This document shows positions 55,534 through 64,000 of a stretch of DNA of 64,000 nucleotides, one piece after another. Numbering within the stretch: the stretch's first letter is position 1; the number at the start of each line of letters is the position of its first letter. The DNA is from Terrisporobacter petrolearius. GTDB lineage: Bacteria > Bacillota > Clostridia > Peptostreptococcales > Peptostreptococcaceae. The notes beneath the pieces are model-generated. The model ran no database searches, had not been told where the DNA came from, and worked only from the letters and a program-made list of their open reading frames with translations. The position numbers and the translations under genes are program-made. The stretch covers positions 62,001 through 126,000 of the forward strand of contig NZ_JAHZMO010000006.1 in the NCBI RefSeq assembly GCF_020748185.1, given 5' to 3'.

Positions 55534-56463
55534 ATGAAGGATAATTTAATAAGAAATTCTTATCTAAATTCTTTTAACATTAATGATGAGGAAAAAGGGT
55601 TAACAGATTTAATTATTATTAATACTAAGTGTTTAATTGACGATAAAATTCAAAGATATGTATACATAGATAATAATAGATTAAAAGATGAATTAAGATA
55701 TTATAATTTTTATGGTATAAAACCATCTTATGATGATATACTAAACATTCTACTACCATTAATACTTGCAAATACTAATATTCAAAAGTCAGAAGATGAA
55801 GTAATAAGTTTAATTCAAAAATATGTTAAATACTTTAAAAAAGAGGATAATTTATTTGAATATACTATAGGAGCTCTTATGTACAATGCATTAATACATT
55901 ATATTTTGGACAACAAAAATATAGAGTATGACATATTATTGCAATTATTAAAGGAGAGAATTATAGGATTTTCCATTGAATTAGAAAAACTAAATATGGT
56001 AAAATTTCAAATGGTTAGAATTAATGCTATACAATTAATTGACAATTATATAGATTTAAAAGTAGACGATTATGGTGACGGAAAAATAATAAAAAATTTA
56101 TTAAATGTTATATATGATATTTATATAGAAGAAAGAAATGTAAGTAATATAGGAATTTTAAGCATAAAAAAATCTATATTATCAATATTGGGCGAGGAAT
56201 CAAAATTAAATATGGATAATATAGATTTTATTGAGCAAATGTCTCATTACATAATAAAATTAAGGAAGTATGTAATTAACAAAAAAACTTATGATTTAAA
56301 TTCAGACCCTAGAAATTTAATTAAGTACGATGAAGGCGAAATTGTCTGCGATGCTATATTAAATAAAATAAATATTGCATCAAAAGAATTGAGGGACAAT
56401 GTTCTTCACGTAAAAGTTAAATCAAAATCAGGTGAATATAATTTTAAATTTAAAAAAGCATAA
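55534..56463 (+). CDS. Hypothetical protein, 309 residues
   Basis: I do not recognise this protein. It is lysine-, isoleucine- and asparagine-rich, predicted mostly helical, with no signal peptide, membrane helix, cysteine cluster or nucleotide motif. The C-terminus turns to strand-like KVKSKSGEYNFKFKKA. GGGAG precedes ATG, codon use matches neighbours, and the frame is fully open, so it is a real gene. It stops 3 bp before the convergent small gene at 56467. Confidence 0.75.
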   Translation: MKDNLIRNSYLNSFNINDEEKGLTDLIIINTKCLIDDKIQRYVYIDNNRLKDELRYYNFYGIKPSYDDILNILLPLILANTNIQKSEDEVISLIQKYVKYFKKEDNLFEYTIGALMYNALIHYILDNKNIEYDILLQLLKERIIGFSIELEKLNMVKFQMVRINAIQLIDNYIDLKVDDYGDGKIIKNLLNVIYDIYIEERNVSNIGILSIKKSILSILGEESKLNMDNIDFIEQMSHYIIKLRKYVINKKTYDLNSDPRNLIKYDEGEIVCDAILNKINIASKELRDNVLHVKVKSKSGEYNFKFKKA

Positions 56464-56466
56464 GAA

Positions 56467-56667
56467 TTAACTATTTTGTTCTAAATAGCTAATAAATTCT
56501 TGTTCAGTAGTTTCAGTTAAAAAACATAATTCTTTAACAATATTGTTTTTGAGATTAATGAATTCATCAAGTTTAGTATTCTCCCCAGTAAACTCAAGAG
56601 CTTTGATCAATAATAATAAATCCCTTTTTGATAAATCATTTATAGATACTTGATCAATAGATTCCAT
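56467..56667 (-). CDS. Small hypothetical protein, 66 residues
   Basis: A short acidic, helical protein (MESIDQVSINDLSKRDLLLL, ending TTEQEFISYLEQNS) with a good GAAAGGATG ribosome site before ATG. Its stop is 3 bp from the stop of the convergent 309-residue gene and no separate terminator fits between them. Size and composition recall small regulatory or Spo0E-like proteins, but no motif confirms this. Confidence 0.65.
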   Translation of the reverse strand: MESIDQVSINDLSKRDLLLLIKALEFTGENTKLDEFINLKNNIVKELCFLTETTEQEFISYLEQNS

Positions 56668-56789
56668 AATAAATACATCCTTTCTAAATTGTTGATTTTA
56701 GTATATTTTTGTAAAATTTACCTTACTATATTATTTTAACTTAAAAACCATATAAAAACATAGTATAAATTTAAAAAGGAGTGAAATAT

Positions 56790-58562
56790 TTGAAAATATT
56801 ATTAACTACGCTAAATTCTAAGTTCATTCACACGAATTTGGCAATAAGATACTTAAAAGAGAGCGTAAAAGATTTAGTTGATGTGGATATTAGAGAATAT
56901 ACAATTAACAATCAACTAGATTATATTTTAAAAGATATATACAAGAATAATTATGATATAGTATTCTTTTCAACATATATATGGAATATTTATGACATAG
57001 TAAAATTATGTGACAATTTAAAGAAAGTTAAACCAGAGATTAAAATAGGTTTAGGTGGTCCGGAAGTTACTTATGATAGCGAAAATGCTATGGAAGAATA
57101 TAAGTTTTTAGATTATATACTATGTGGTGAAGGTGAGTTAGTATTTAGAGATTTAGTTAAACATTTTTTAGGTAAGAAAAATATAGAAGATGTAAAAGGG
57201 ATTGTATATAGAAAAGACGAAAATATTGTAGTAAGTGAAGAAATGGAATTGCTACAAAATTTAGATGAAATACCAAGTCCTTATGATAACTTAGATATAA
57301 AAGAATATGAAAATAGAATAGTTTATTATGAAACATCTAGAGGATGTCCATTTAACTGTCAGTACTGTTTATCATCAGCCATAAAAGGTCTTAGGTATTT
57401 TAGTATTGACAGAGTAAAAAGAGACTTAAAAAATCTTATAGATGCAAAAGTATCTCAGATTAAATTTATAGATAGAACTTTTAATGCAAATAAGAAATTT
57501 GCTAAGGAAATAATGAATTTTTTAATGGAAAATGACAATGGTTATACAACATATCATTTTGAGGTTACAGCACATTTACTAGATGATGATATGCTTAACT
57601 TCCTAAAAAATTGTAAAGAAGGACTATTCCAATTTGAAATAGGAGTACAAAGTACTAATCAAAAAACTTTAGATGCAGTAGGTAGAAGAGATGATTTTGA
57701 AAAATTATCATATGTTGTAAAGACCATAAAATCATATAGAAACATACATCAACATTTAGACTTAATAGCTGGTCTTCCTTATGAAGGATATGAAAGATTT
57801 CAAGAGTCCTTCAATGATGTATTTAATTTAGGAATAGAGCAATTACAACTTGGTTTCTTAAAGATGATTAAAGGAACAGGTATGAGATATAATTCGAAAA
57901 AGTATGGATATAGATTTAAAGATTATGCTCCATACGAGGTTTTATACAATGATTTTATAAGTTATGATGAAATATTAAAAATAAAAGATATAGAAGAAAT
58001 ATTAGAAACTTATTATAACTCTAATAACTTCCCTCTGTCTTTAGAATATATAATTCAAAATTATTATAGTGAAAGTCCATTTAAATTCTTTGAAGAATTT
58101 TCAACATATTTTGAAGAAATGGGATACTTCCATATGGCTCAAGGAAAAAATCAGCTATACAAAATATTGTTAGATTTCTATAATGAAAAAATAAATAAAG
58201 ATAATGATTTATTTAGTGAAGTATTAAAATATGACTATTTATCATTAGGTAAAATATCAACAGTTCCACCTATTTTCAACAAAATTGAAATAAGTAATTT
58301 CAAAAGTAAGTGTCATGATTTTCTGCATAATGTGGACAATCTTAAAGAATACTTACCGGAATTTGCAAATACACCAACAAAATATATTTTAAAATATATT
58401 CATTTTGAACCGTTTAAATATGATATTTTAAGATTAAAAGAAGATATTAGTGTAAAATTAAAAAATGAAGAAACTGTAATACTATTTGACTATAATATTA
58501 ATAAAGTATTTGATAAGTCAAAAACTTATACTGTAAAGGTAGGAGAAGAAAATGAAGTTTAA
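56790..58562 (+). CDS. B12-binding domain radical SAM protein (DUF4080 type)
   Basis: A protein of about 590 residues. The N-terminal B12-binding fold (ILLTTLNSKFIHTNLAIRYL, IGLGGPEVTYDSE, DYILCGEGE) is followed by a radical SAM barrel with GCPFNCQYC, the CxxxCxxC that binds the 4Fe-4S, and QFEIGVQSTNQKTLDAVGR. A DUF4080-like C-terminal domain ends it. The reaction is unknown. The frame is open from GTG 56781, but AAGGAG overlaps that codon and is spaced correctly for TTG 56790. It overlaps the TPR gene by 11 bp. Confidence 0.88.
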   Translation: MKILLTTLNSKFIHTNLAIRYLKESVKDLVDVDIREYTINNQLDYILKDIYKNNYDIVFFSTYIWNIYDIVKLCDNLKKVKPEIKIGLGGPEVTYDSENAMEEYKFLDYILCGEGELVFRDLVKHFLGKKNIEDVKGIVYRKDENIVVSEEMELLQNLDEIPSPYDNLDIKEYENRIVYYETSRGCPFNCQYCLSSAIKGLRYFSIDRVKRDLKNLIDAKVSQIKFIDRTFNANKKFAKEIMNFLMENDNGYTTYHFEVTAHLLDDDMLNFLKNCKEGLFQFEIGVQSTNQKTLDAVGRRDDFEKLSYVVKTIKSYRNIHQHLDLIAGLPYEGYERFQESFNDVFNLGIEQLQLGFLKMIKGTGMRYNSKKYGYRFKDYAPYEVLYNDFISYDEILKIKDIEEILETYYNSNNFPLSLEYIIQNYYSESPFKFFEEFSTYFEEMGYFHMAQGKNQLYKILLDFYNEKINKDNDLFSEVLKYDYLSLGKISTVPPIFNKIEISNFKSKCHDFLHNVDNLKEYLPEFANTPTKYILKYIHFEPFKYDILRLKEDISVKLKNEETVILFDYNINKVFDKSKTYTVKVGEENEV

Positions 58563-59700
58563 AATAGATAAATATTTACTTAGAAAAACTGAAGAACTTG
58601 CATTTATAACTGTAAAAAAAGATGGAGATTTTCATTTAGATGGATATGAAATACCAAAAGAAGGTTTAAATGTACCTATAAAAAATGATGTTCTTGTTAA
58701 AGGAATAAAGGAAAAGACAGCTCAGGAAGGTCTAAACTCAATATCTATAGCAGATGCAATGATATATATAATAGGTATTGATCCAGAGTTTAAGTATAAT
58801 TCAGAGTATAAAAAATTCTTAAGTGCTCTTGAGAAAAAAGTAAACTTTGAAGTAAGATCTTATGCTGGATATATGTCTAGAAAATACTTTGAGCTTGGAG
58901 AATATACGGATGCATTAATTTATATAAAAGGATTAATTACATTATATCCGAGTGATATTGAAGGGCTTTATAATTATGCTATTGTTTGTCAAGAAGTTGC
59001 AACAACTTATCAAAAAGATGGTGACGCAAATGTAATGAATGCATTTTTATTAGAAGCAGGAGAAAAACTTGAAGAAATAATTAAAATGGATGAAAGCTTT
59101 GCCTTAGCATATTATCATTTAGGATACCACTATTATAATCAAAATCAATATATTAAAGCTAAATCAATCTGGGAAGAAGCAATGAAGTTAGGTTTAGATG
59201 AAGATATAATAGCAGAAATACAAGAAAACATAGGAAAGATGGACTATAAAGTTCAATATGAAGAAGGATATTCTTTAGTATTCCAAGGAAAATTTGAAGA
59301 AGGTCTTGAAAAATTATTACCTTTAGAAGAAGAATATAATGATTGGTGGAACTTATTATTTATTATTGGTATAGCTTATAAAAATATGGGAGAAATAGAT
59401 AAAGCTATGCTTTATTTTGAAAAGATACTAATGATAAGACCTAAACAAGTAGATACTTTAGTCGAACTTGCTTTATGTGAAGCTTCATTATTTAATATGG
59501 ATAGAGCTGTTGAACTATTAGAACAAGCGGCAAAAATAAAAGAAGATCCTGAAATTCTTTGCAACTTAGGAATGGCATATTTAAATACAGGAGATATTGA
59601 TGATGCCATTTATTATATAGAAAGAGCTTATGAATTGAATCCTGAAGATGAAATAACAATTTCTTGTATGAGAGAGTTAGATAATTATAGAGTTAACTAA
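58552..59700 (+). CDS. Tetratricopeptide-repeat protein
   Basis: The 382-residue protein has about six TPR units after a distinct 110-residue N-terminal region: FELGEYTDALIYIKGLITLYP, FALAYYHLGYHYYNQNQYIKA, LFIIGIAYKNMGEIDKAMLYF, LCNLGMAYLNTGDIDDAIYYI. TPRs mediate protein contacts. Translation is coupled to the radical SAM gene through an 11-bp overlap, so it may be its partner. No membrane segment. A terminator follows. Confidence 0.88.
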   Translation: MKFKIDKYLLRKTEELAFITVKKDGDFHLDGYEIPKEGLNVPIKNDVLVKGIKEKTAQEGLNSISIADAMIYIIGIDPEFKYNSEYKKFLSALEKKVNFEVRSYAGYMSRKYFELGEYTDALIYIKGLITLYPSDIEGLYNYAIVCQEVATTYQKDGDANVMNAFLLEAGEKLEEIIKMDESFALAYYHLGYHYYNQNQYIKAKSIWEEAMKLGLDEDIIAEIQENIGKMDYKVQYEEGYSLVFQGKFEEGLEKLLPLEEEYNDWWNLLFIIGIAYKNMGEIDKAMLYFEKILMIRPKQVDTLVELALCEASLFNMDRAVELLEQAAKIKEDPEILCNLGMAYLNTGDIDDAIYYIERAYELNPEDEITISCMRELDNYRVN

Positions 59701-59743
59701 TTAAAAGTTATATTTAAAAACTTTATATATTTTATAAAAAATG

Positions 59744-59782
59744 CCATAGTTAGAGATAAATGATCTCTTACTATGGTTTTTT
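59744..59782 (+). terminator. Rho-independent terminator after the TPR gene
   Basis: A 14-bp stem with one mismatch (59744-59757 with 59763-59776), then T6. Confidence 0.85.
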
Positions 59783-60257
59783 GTAAAAAGAGAATGTTTA
59801 TGAAAGAAAAAAATCATTATTCTATAAAGGAAATTAAAAAAAGAATGATAATAAATGGTATTTTTAAAATGTAAATCGGTATACAATTCAAGTAAATTAA
59901 TATATAATCTAATTAAAGCGACTAAATGAAAAAAATGGAAAATAAATGGTGATAAATCTAATCTTATGTTCTAATCTAAATTTCCATCGACAAAATAATT
60001 TCAAATAATTAATTAATAAAGAACGATCTTTTTAAAATTGTATAAGAGCGGTAGATAGTTATGCGTTTAATGTTATGTGAATATAACAAATTATATCTAT
60101 GCTTGTGAAAAAAATAATTTTTTTAAATTAGGGAAATTATTTCCTAATAATTTTGTTTATCATATATTTTTTTAAATATATTGAAATATATAACTAAGGC
60201 ATCTTTTTGTTGTTTCAAAAAATAGGGTTAAAAAATTACAAAGAGGGGAAAAAGAAT
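59783..60257 (+). promoter_or_regulatory. Long leader/promoter region of cooS
   Basis: About 475 bp with no gene. A possible promoter is TTGTTT at 60153-60158 with TATATT at 60177-60182 (18-bp spacing). A near-palindrome TTAGGGAAATTATTTCCTAA sits at 60128-60147, just before it. A more GC-rich stretch around 60046-60065 (AGAGCGGTAGATAG) stands out. No sigma-54 or recognised riboswitch pattern is visible. The region probably holds the control of the CO dehydrogenase genes, but the site is not identified. Confidence 0.35.
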
Positions 60258-62219
60258 ATGGAAAAAAAAGATATTAACGTTCTTGAGCAAATGCAAAATA
60301 TGACAGTGGACTTAAATAGTAAGGTAATGTTAGAGAAGGCAGAAAAAGATGGCGTTGAAACTATGTATAAAAGAAAATTAGGATACAAAGTTCAATGTGG
60401 TTTCGGTCTTCAAGGTGTATGTTGTAGAAACTGTGGTATGGGACCATGTAGAATAAGTGCAAAGACTCCAAGAGGACTTTGTGGAGCTGATGAACATACT
60501 ATAGTAGGTAGAAACTTTGCAAGAATGTGTGCTGCTGGTACTGCTGCCCATTCAGATCATGCTAGAGATATAACTCATACATTAGCTTTAACTTGCCCAG
60601 GAGGAGATTATCAAGTTAAAGAACCTCAAAAATTAATAGAATTCGCTAAATTTATGGATGTTGATCCTGAAGGTAAAGATATATATGAATTAGCTCATGA
60701 AGTAGCTGAAGTATGTTTAATGGAATTTGGTAAGCCATTTGGTGTATCAAAATTATTAAAGAGAGCTCCAAAAGTAAGACAAGAATTATGGCATAAGTTA
60801 GGAATAGAACCAAGAGCTATAGATAGAGAAATAGCTACAGTAATGCATTCAACTCATATAGGATGTACAGCTGACTTAGACTCTCTAATACATATGTCAA
60901 TGAGATGTTCAATGGCAGATGGTTGGGCAGGATCTATGATAGGTACAATGATTTCTGATATATTATTTGGAACTCCAAAACCAGTTCATACAGAAGCTAA
61001 CTTAAATGTATTAGCAGGAAACAACGTAAACATAATATTACATGGACATGAGCCAACATTATCAGAAATGATAGTTGCAGCTTCTGAATTACCAGAAATG
61101 CAAGAATTAGCTAAAGAAGTTGGAGCTGATGGAATAACATTATCTGGAATATGTTGTACAGGTAATGAATTAACAATGAGACATGGTGTTAAAATAGCTG
61201 GTGACTTCCATCAACAAGAATTGGCTATAATAACTGGTGCTGTTGAAGCTATGATAGTTGACGTACAATGTATATTCCCAGCTTTACCTGAATTATCTAG
61301 TCATTATCATACTAAATTTATAACTACATCTCCAAAAGCTAGAATAACTGGAGCTACACATATGGAATTCCATGAAGATACAGCTATGGCAGATGCTAAA
61401 ACAATAGTAAGAGAAGCTATAATGAACTTTAAAAATAGAGATGCATCTAAAGTTTTAGTTCCAGATTTAAAATCAGAAGGTATGGTTGGATATGCTGAAG
61501 AAGCTATAGTAGGACAATTAAATAATGTTGTTAATACACAAATAGATGAAATGGATACATTAAAACCATTAGTAGATGTTCTTGCATCTGGAGTAATAAG
61601 AGGGGTTGTAGGTGTTGTTGGATGTAACAATGCTAAAACTCCAACTAACTATAACCATTTAACTATAATAAAAGAATTAATCAAAAACGATTTCTTAGTA
61701 GTAACTACAGGATGTGGTGCTTCTGCAGCTGCTAAGAATGGTTTGATGTTAAAAGAAAATGCTCCTAAATACGCGGGAAAAGGTTTGGCAACAGTTTGTG
61801 AATTAGTTGATATACCTCCTGTAATACATTTAGGATCTTGTGTTGATAACTCTCGTATACTGAATGTTTGTTCACTAGTAGCAAATGCTTGTGATATGGA
61901 TATCTCTGATTTACCAGTTGCTGGATGTGCTCCAGAGTGGATGTCAGAAAAAGCAATAGCTATAGGTACTTATGTTGTATCTTCTGGTATAGATACTTTC
62001 TTAGGTGTTATGCCACCAGTAACAGGTTCTTCTAGAGCTGTTGAATTATTATGTGGTGGATTAAAAGATCAAGTAGGAGCTTGCTTCTTTGTTAACGAAG
62101 ATCCAGTAGAATTAGCTAAAATGATAATGGATGACATAGAATCTAAACGTCCAGCATTTGAAGAGTTATATCAAGAAAGAGTTTTAAACAAAAGATTAGC
62201 AGGAGTAGCTGCTGAGTAA
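60258..62219 (+). CDS. cooS: Anaerobic Ni-Fe carbon monoxide dehydrogenase catalytic subunit
   Basis: It interconverts CO and CO2 and supplies CO to acetyl-CoA synthase in the Wood-Ljungdahl pathway. The 653-residue protein has the D- and B-cluster cysteines VQCGFGLQGVCCRNCGMGPCRI (split here across residues about 48-68). C-cluster ligands lie in HIGCTADLDSL, GICCTGNELTMRHG, GVVGCNNAKTP, TTGCGASAAAKNG and HLGSCVDNSRI, with PVAGCAPEWMSEKA. The frame opens upstream at 60207, but GAGGGG is spaced nine bases from ATG 60258. cooC and fhs follow. Confidence 0.97.
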   Translation: MEKKDINVLEQMQNMTVDLNSKVMLEKAEKDGVETMYKRKLGYKVQCGFGLQGVCCRNCGMGPCRISAKTPRGLCGADEHTIVGRNFARMCAAGTAAHSDHARDITHTLALTCPGGDYQVKEPQKLIEFAKFMDVDPEGKDIYELAHEVAEVCLMEFGKPFGVSKLLKRAPKVRQELWHKLGIEPRAIDREIATVMHSTHIGCTADLDSLIHMSMRCSMADGWAGSMIGTMISDILFGTPKPVHTEANLNVLAGNNVNIILHGHEPTLSEMIVAASELPEMQELAKEVGADGITLSGICCTGNELTMRHGVKIAGDFHQQELAIITGAVEAMIVDVQCIFPALPELSSHYHTKFITTSPKARITGATHMEFHEDTAMADAKTIVREAIMNFKNRDASKVLVPDLKSEGMVGYAEEAIVGQLNNVVNTQIDEMDTLKPLVDVLASGVIRGVVGVVGCNNAKTPTNYNHLTIIKELIKNDFLVVTTGCGASAAAKNGLMLKENAPKYAGKGLATVCELVDIPPVIHLGSCVDNSRILNVCSLVANACDMDISDLPVAGCAPEWMSEKAIAIGTYVVSSGIDTFLGVMPPVTGSSRAVELLCGGLKDQVGACFFVNEDPVELAKMIMDDIESKRPAFEELYQERVLNKRLAGVAAE

Positions 62220-62248
62220 TAAATAATCTACAAAATTAAGTTAATAAA

Positions 62249-62289
62249 AGTTAGTTTATTGTTAATATTCAATTAACAATAAACTAACT
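62249..62289. repeat. 18-bp perfect stem-loop between cooS and cooC
   Basis: Arms 62249-62266 and 62272-62289 are exact reverse complements around a five-base loop. No T-run follows, so it is not a typical terminator. It may stabilise the cooS message or mark processing. The inner TTGTTAA/TTAACAA arms resemble a Rex half-site pair, but with seven bases between them rather than four. Confidence 0.8.
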
Positions 62290-62365
62290 ACATATATATT
62301 CAGGTAAAAACTAGCTTTTTATTAAATTTGAGACAATACACTAAGGACGGGAGATGAAGGGGAAT

Positions 62366-63151
62366 ATGAAAATAGCAATAACAGGGAAAGGTGGAGTAGG
62401 TAAAACAACTTTTTCCTCAATGATAGCAAGAATGTTTGCAGATGAAGGCTTTAGAGTTGTGGCTGTTGATGCAGATCCAGATGCCAATCTAGCTTTAGCA
62501 TTAGGTTTTCCAAAGGATGTTTATGAATCAATTGTACCAATATCTGAAATGAAAAAATTAGTATCAGAAAGAACTGCAACTAGCGAGGGTACTTTTAATA
62601 AAATGTTTAAATTAAATCCAAAAGTTGATGATATTCCACAAAAATATTGTAAAGAACATAATGGAGTAGGACTGTTAACACTAGGTACTGTTGATACAGG
62701 AGGATCTGGATGTGTATGTCCAGAGCATGTCTTATTAAAAAGATTATGCTCACATCTAATATTACAAAACAACGATGTAGTTGTAATGGATATGGAAGCA
62801 GGAATTGAACATTTAGGAAGAGGTACTGCTCAAGGTGTTGATGCATTTATAGTAGTAGTTGAACCTGGTGAAAGAAGTTTACAAACCTATAGAAAAGTTA
62901 AAAAACTAGGTAATGATATAGGTGTTAAAAAAGTATATGTAGTTGGAAATAAAATGAGAGACGAACAAGATATTGAGTTTATAAAGGGTAATCTTGAAGA
63001 TGGGGAAGCTTTAGGGTTTATTCATTATAATCAGCAAGTGATTGATTCAGATAGAGCAAACCAATCTCCTTACGATATAAGTGAAGCAACTAGAAATGAG
63101 ATAAAAGCTATTAAAAATAGACTAGTTGAAATAAAGAATCAGAACAGTTAA
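62366..63151 (+). CDS. cooC: CO dehydrogenase maturation ATPase
   Basis: CooC is a MinD/ParA-type ATPase that helps insert nickel in CooS. The protein of about 261 residues begins MKIAITGKGGVGKTTFSSMI (deviant Walker A). It has VDADPDANLALALGF, the CooC metal-site CVCPEH (GGSGCVCPEHVLLKRL) and the Walker B region VVVMDMEAGIEHLGRG. An ATG at 62354 is in frame but abuts its GGGAG; AAGGGG lies three bases from ATG 62366, a short spacing, so the start is uncertain by four codons. Confidence 0.93.
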   Translation: MKIAITGKGGVGKTTFSSMIARMFADEGFRVVAVDADPDANLALALGFPKDVYESIVPISEMKKLVSERTATSEGTFNKMFKLNPKVDDIPQKYCKEHNGVGLLTLGTVDTGGSGCVCPEHVLLKRLCSHLILQNNDVVVMDMEAGIEHLGRGTAQGVDAFIVVVEPGERSLQTYRKVKKLGNDIGVKKVYVVGNKMRDEQDIEFIKGNLEDGEALGFIHYNQQVIDSDRANQSPYDISEATRNEIKAIKNRLVEIKNQNS

Positions 63152-63236
63152 AAATTGATAAAGTAAGCTTAAAACAGTAATAGTACATAAAAATATGCTT
63201 TTACTGCTTATTATAAAAACTGTGGGAGGAATAGTT

Positions 63237-64000
63237 ATGGGATTTAAATCAGATATTGAAATTGCTCAAGAAGCAAAACCTCTAGATATTAGAGAAATAG
63301 GTAAAAAATTAGGTTTAACAGAGGACGACTTAGAGTTATATGGTAAGTACAAAGCTAAAGTAGATTATAATCTATTGAAAAAAGACAATGGTGGTAAAAA
63401 AGCTAAGTTAATATTAACTACAGCTATAAACCCTACTCCAGCAGGAGAAGGAAAAACAACTACTACTATAGGTGTTGCTGATGGATTAAATAAATTAGGA
63501 AAAAATGTACTTGTTGCATTAAGAGAACCTTCTTTGGGACCAGTATTTGGTATCAAAGGTGGTGCAGCAGGTGGTGGATATGCTCAAGTTGTACCAATGG
63601 AAGACATAAACTTACACTTTACTGGTGATTTCCATGCTATAGGTGCTGCTAACAACTTATTAGCTGCAATATTAGATAACCATATTCATCAAGGGAATGA
63701 ATTAGGAATTGATAGTAGAACCATTACTTGGAGAAGATGCGTAGACATGAATGATAGACAATTAAGAAACGTAGTTGATGGATTAGGATCTAGAGCTGAT
63801 GGTGTTGCAAGAGAGGATGGATTTGATATTACAGTTGCTTCAGAAGTAATGGCTGCTTTCTGTTTAGCAAGTGATATTATGGACTTAAAGGCTAGATTAG
63901 GAAGAATAGTTGTTGGTTATAACTTTGAAGGTCAACCAGTAACTTCTGAACAATTAAAAGCTAATGGAGCTATGGCTGCATTATTAAAAGATGCTTTAAA
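63237..64000 (+). CDS. fhs: Formate-tetrahydrofolate ligase, N-terminal part (cut by window edge)
   Basis: It activates formate as 10-formyl-THF in the methyl branch of the Wood-Ljungdahl pathway, with ATP. The first 254 codons are in view: [20 protein letters not shown], the P-loop [19 protein letters not shown] near 72, [28 protein letters not shown], and [27 protein letters not shown] precedes ATG. The frame is open at the window end. It lies 85 bp after cooC, probably the same operon. Confidence 0.96.
   Translation, partial: MGFKSDIEIAQEAKPLDIREIGKKLGLTEDDLELYGKYKAKVDYNLLKKDNGGKKAKLILTTAINPTPAGEGKTTTTIGVADGLNKLGKNVLVALREPSLGPVFGIKGGAAGGGYAQVVPMEDINLHFTGDFHAIGAANNLLAAILDNHIHQGNELGIDSRTITWRRCVDMNDRQLRNVVDGLGSRADGVAREDGFDITVASEVMAAFCLASDIMDLKARLGRIVVGYNFEGQPVTSEQLKANGAMAALLKDAL

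Noticed and set aside
60128..60147. CodY or CcpA operator before cooS
   Set aside because: Neither AATTTTCWGAAAATT nor the cre pattern TGWAARCGYWWNCW is matched closely; only a generic near-palindrome is present.
62259..62279. Rex redox-repressor site between cooS and cooC
   Set aside because: The arms match TTGTTAA/TTAACAA, but the spacer is seven bases instead of four, and they are part of a much longer RNA-like stem. Kept only as a remark.
1..64000. CRISPR array, tRNA/rRNA genes, insertion sequences or prophage
   Set aside because: No regularly spaced repeats, cloverleaf-like genes, transposase or phage structural genes were found on reading both strands.

Overview
The window is low-GC, tightly packed bacterial DNA from an anaerobic, spore-forming Firmicute. 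A Wood-Ljungdahl start (CO dehydrogenase cooS, maturation ATPase cooC, formate-THF ligase fhs), sporulation/germination genes (a SleC-type cortex lytic enzyme, ytxC), tRNA-sensing T-box leaders, TTG/GTG starts with strong AGGAGG sites and strong A-rich codon bias all point to Clostridia. Gene content and order (sleC-prsW-lepB-nucleoside kinase; thrS-infC-rpmI-rplT-trkHA-rRNA methylase-pheST-zapA-U32-pepD-mutS2-argS; cooS-cooC-fhs) suggest Peptostreptococcaceae, i.e. Clostridioides/Paraclostridium/Romboutsia relatives. This placement comes from recognising proteins and gene order, not from a search. No CRISPR array, rRNA, tRNA, insertion sequence or prophage was seen.

Layout. 1-3.3 kb: glycerol-phosphate polymer (teichoic-acid-like) genes, with three CDP-glycerol glycerophosphotransferase family proteins around a glycerol-3-phosphate cytidylyltransferase. 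3.4-5.8 kb: an ADP-ribosylglycohydrolase-macrodomain fusion and a HAD phosphatase. 5.86-10.5 kb: an ArsR-type regulator under a consensus promoter buried in a 52-bp perfect palindrome, followed by a 1,417-residue membrane protein made of two complete DUF445 units. 10.6-12.0 kb: a tandem DUF4163/DUF3298 protein broken at a run of ten T. 12.0-17.0 kb: sleC, prsW, a decayed RsmF-type rRNA methyltransferase, signal peptidase I and a TGS/uridine-kinase-like protein. 17.3-27.4 kb: scattered housekeeping genes (regulator, Fe-S aldo/keto reductase, glutaminase, RusA-like nuclease, queG, Lon-like protease, nth, VanW protein, trmL, degV). 27.6-32.7 kb: a BMP-type nucleoside ABC importer with its own attenuated leader.

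33-55 kb is the core translation block: ytxC, a Thr T-box and thrS; an FtsH-like protease without membrane segments on the other strand; the infC-rpmI-rplT operon behind an attenuator, with infC starting at a rare ATT codon; potassium uptake trkH-trkA; an SpoU-type methylase; a Phe T-box and pheST; then zapA, a U32 peptidase, pepD, mutS2, a DUF523 protein and argS. 55.5-59.7 kb holds two unrecognised proteins, a B12-binding radical SAM protein and a TPR protein. 60.2 kb to the end opens the carbonyl branch of acetogenesis, with fhs running off the edge.

The parts most worth a second look are the palindrome-controlled ArsR/double-DUF445 unit, the two-domain de-ADP-ribosylation protein, the T10 frameshift, the rsmF remnant, an identical 21-bp in-frame segment shared by nth and the neighbouring vanW-family gene, the unclassified attenuator leader before the nucleoside transporter, and the soluble FtsH homologue.
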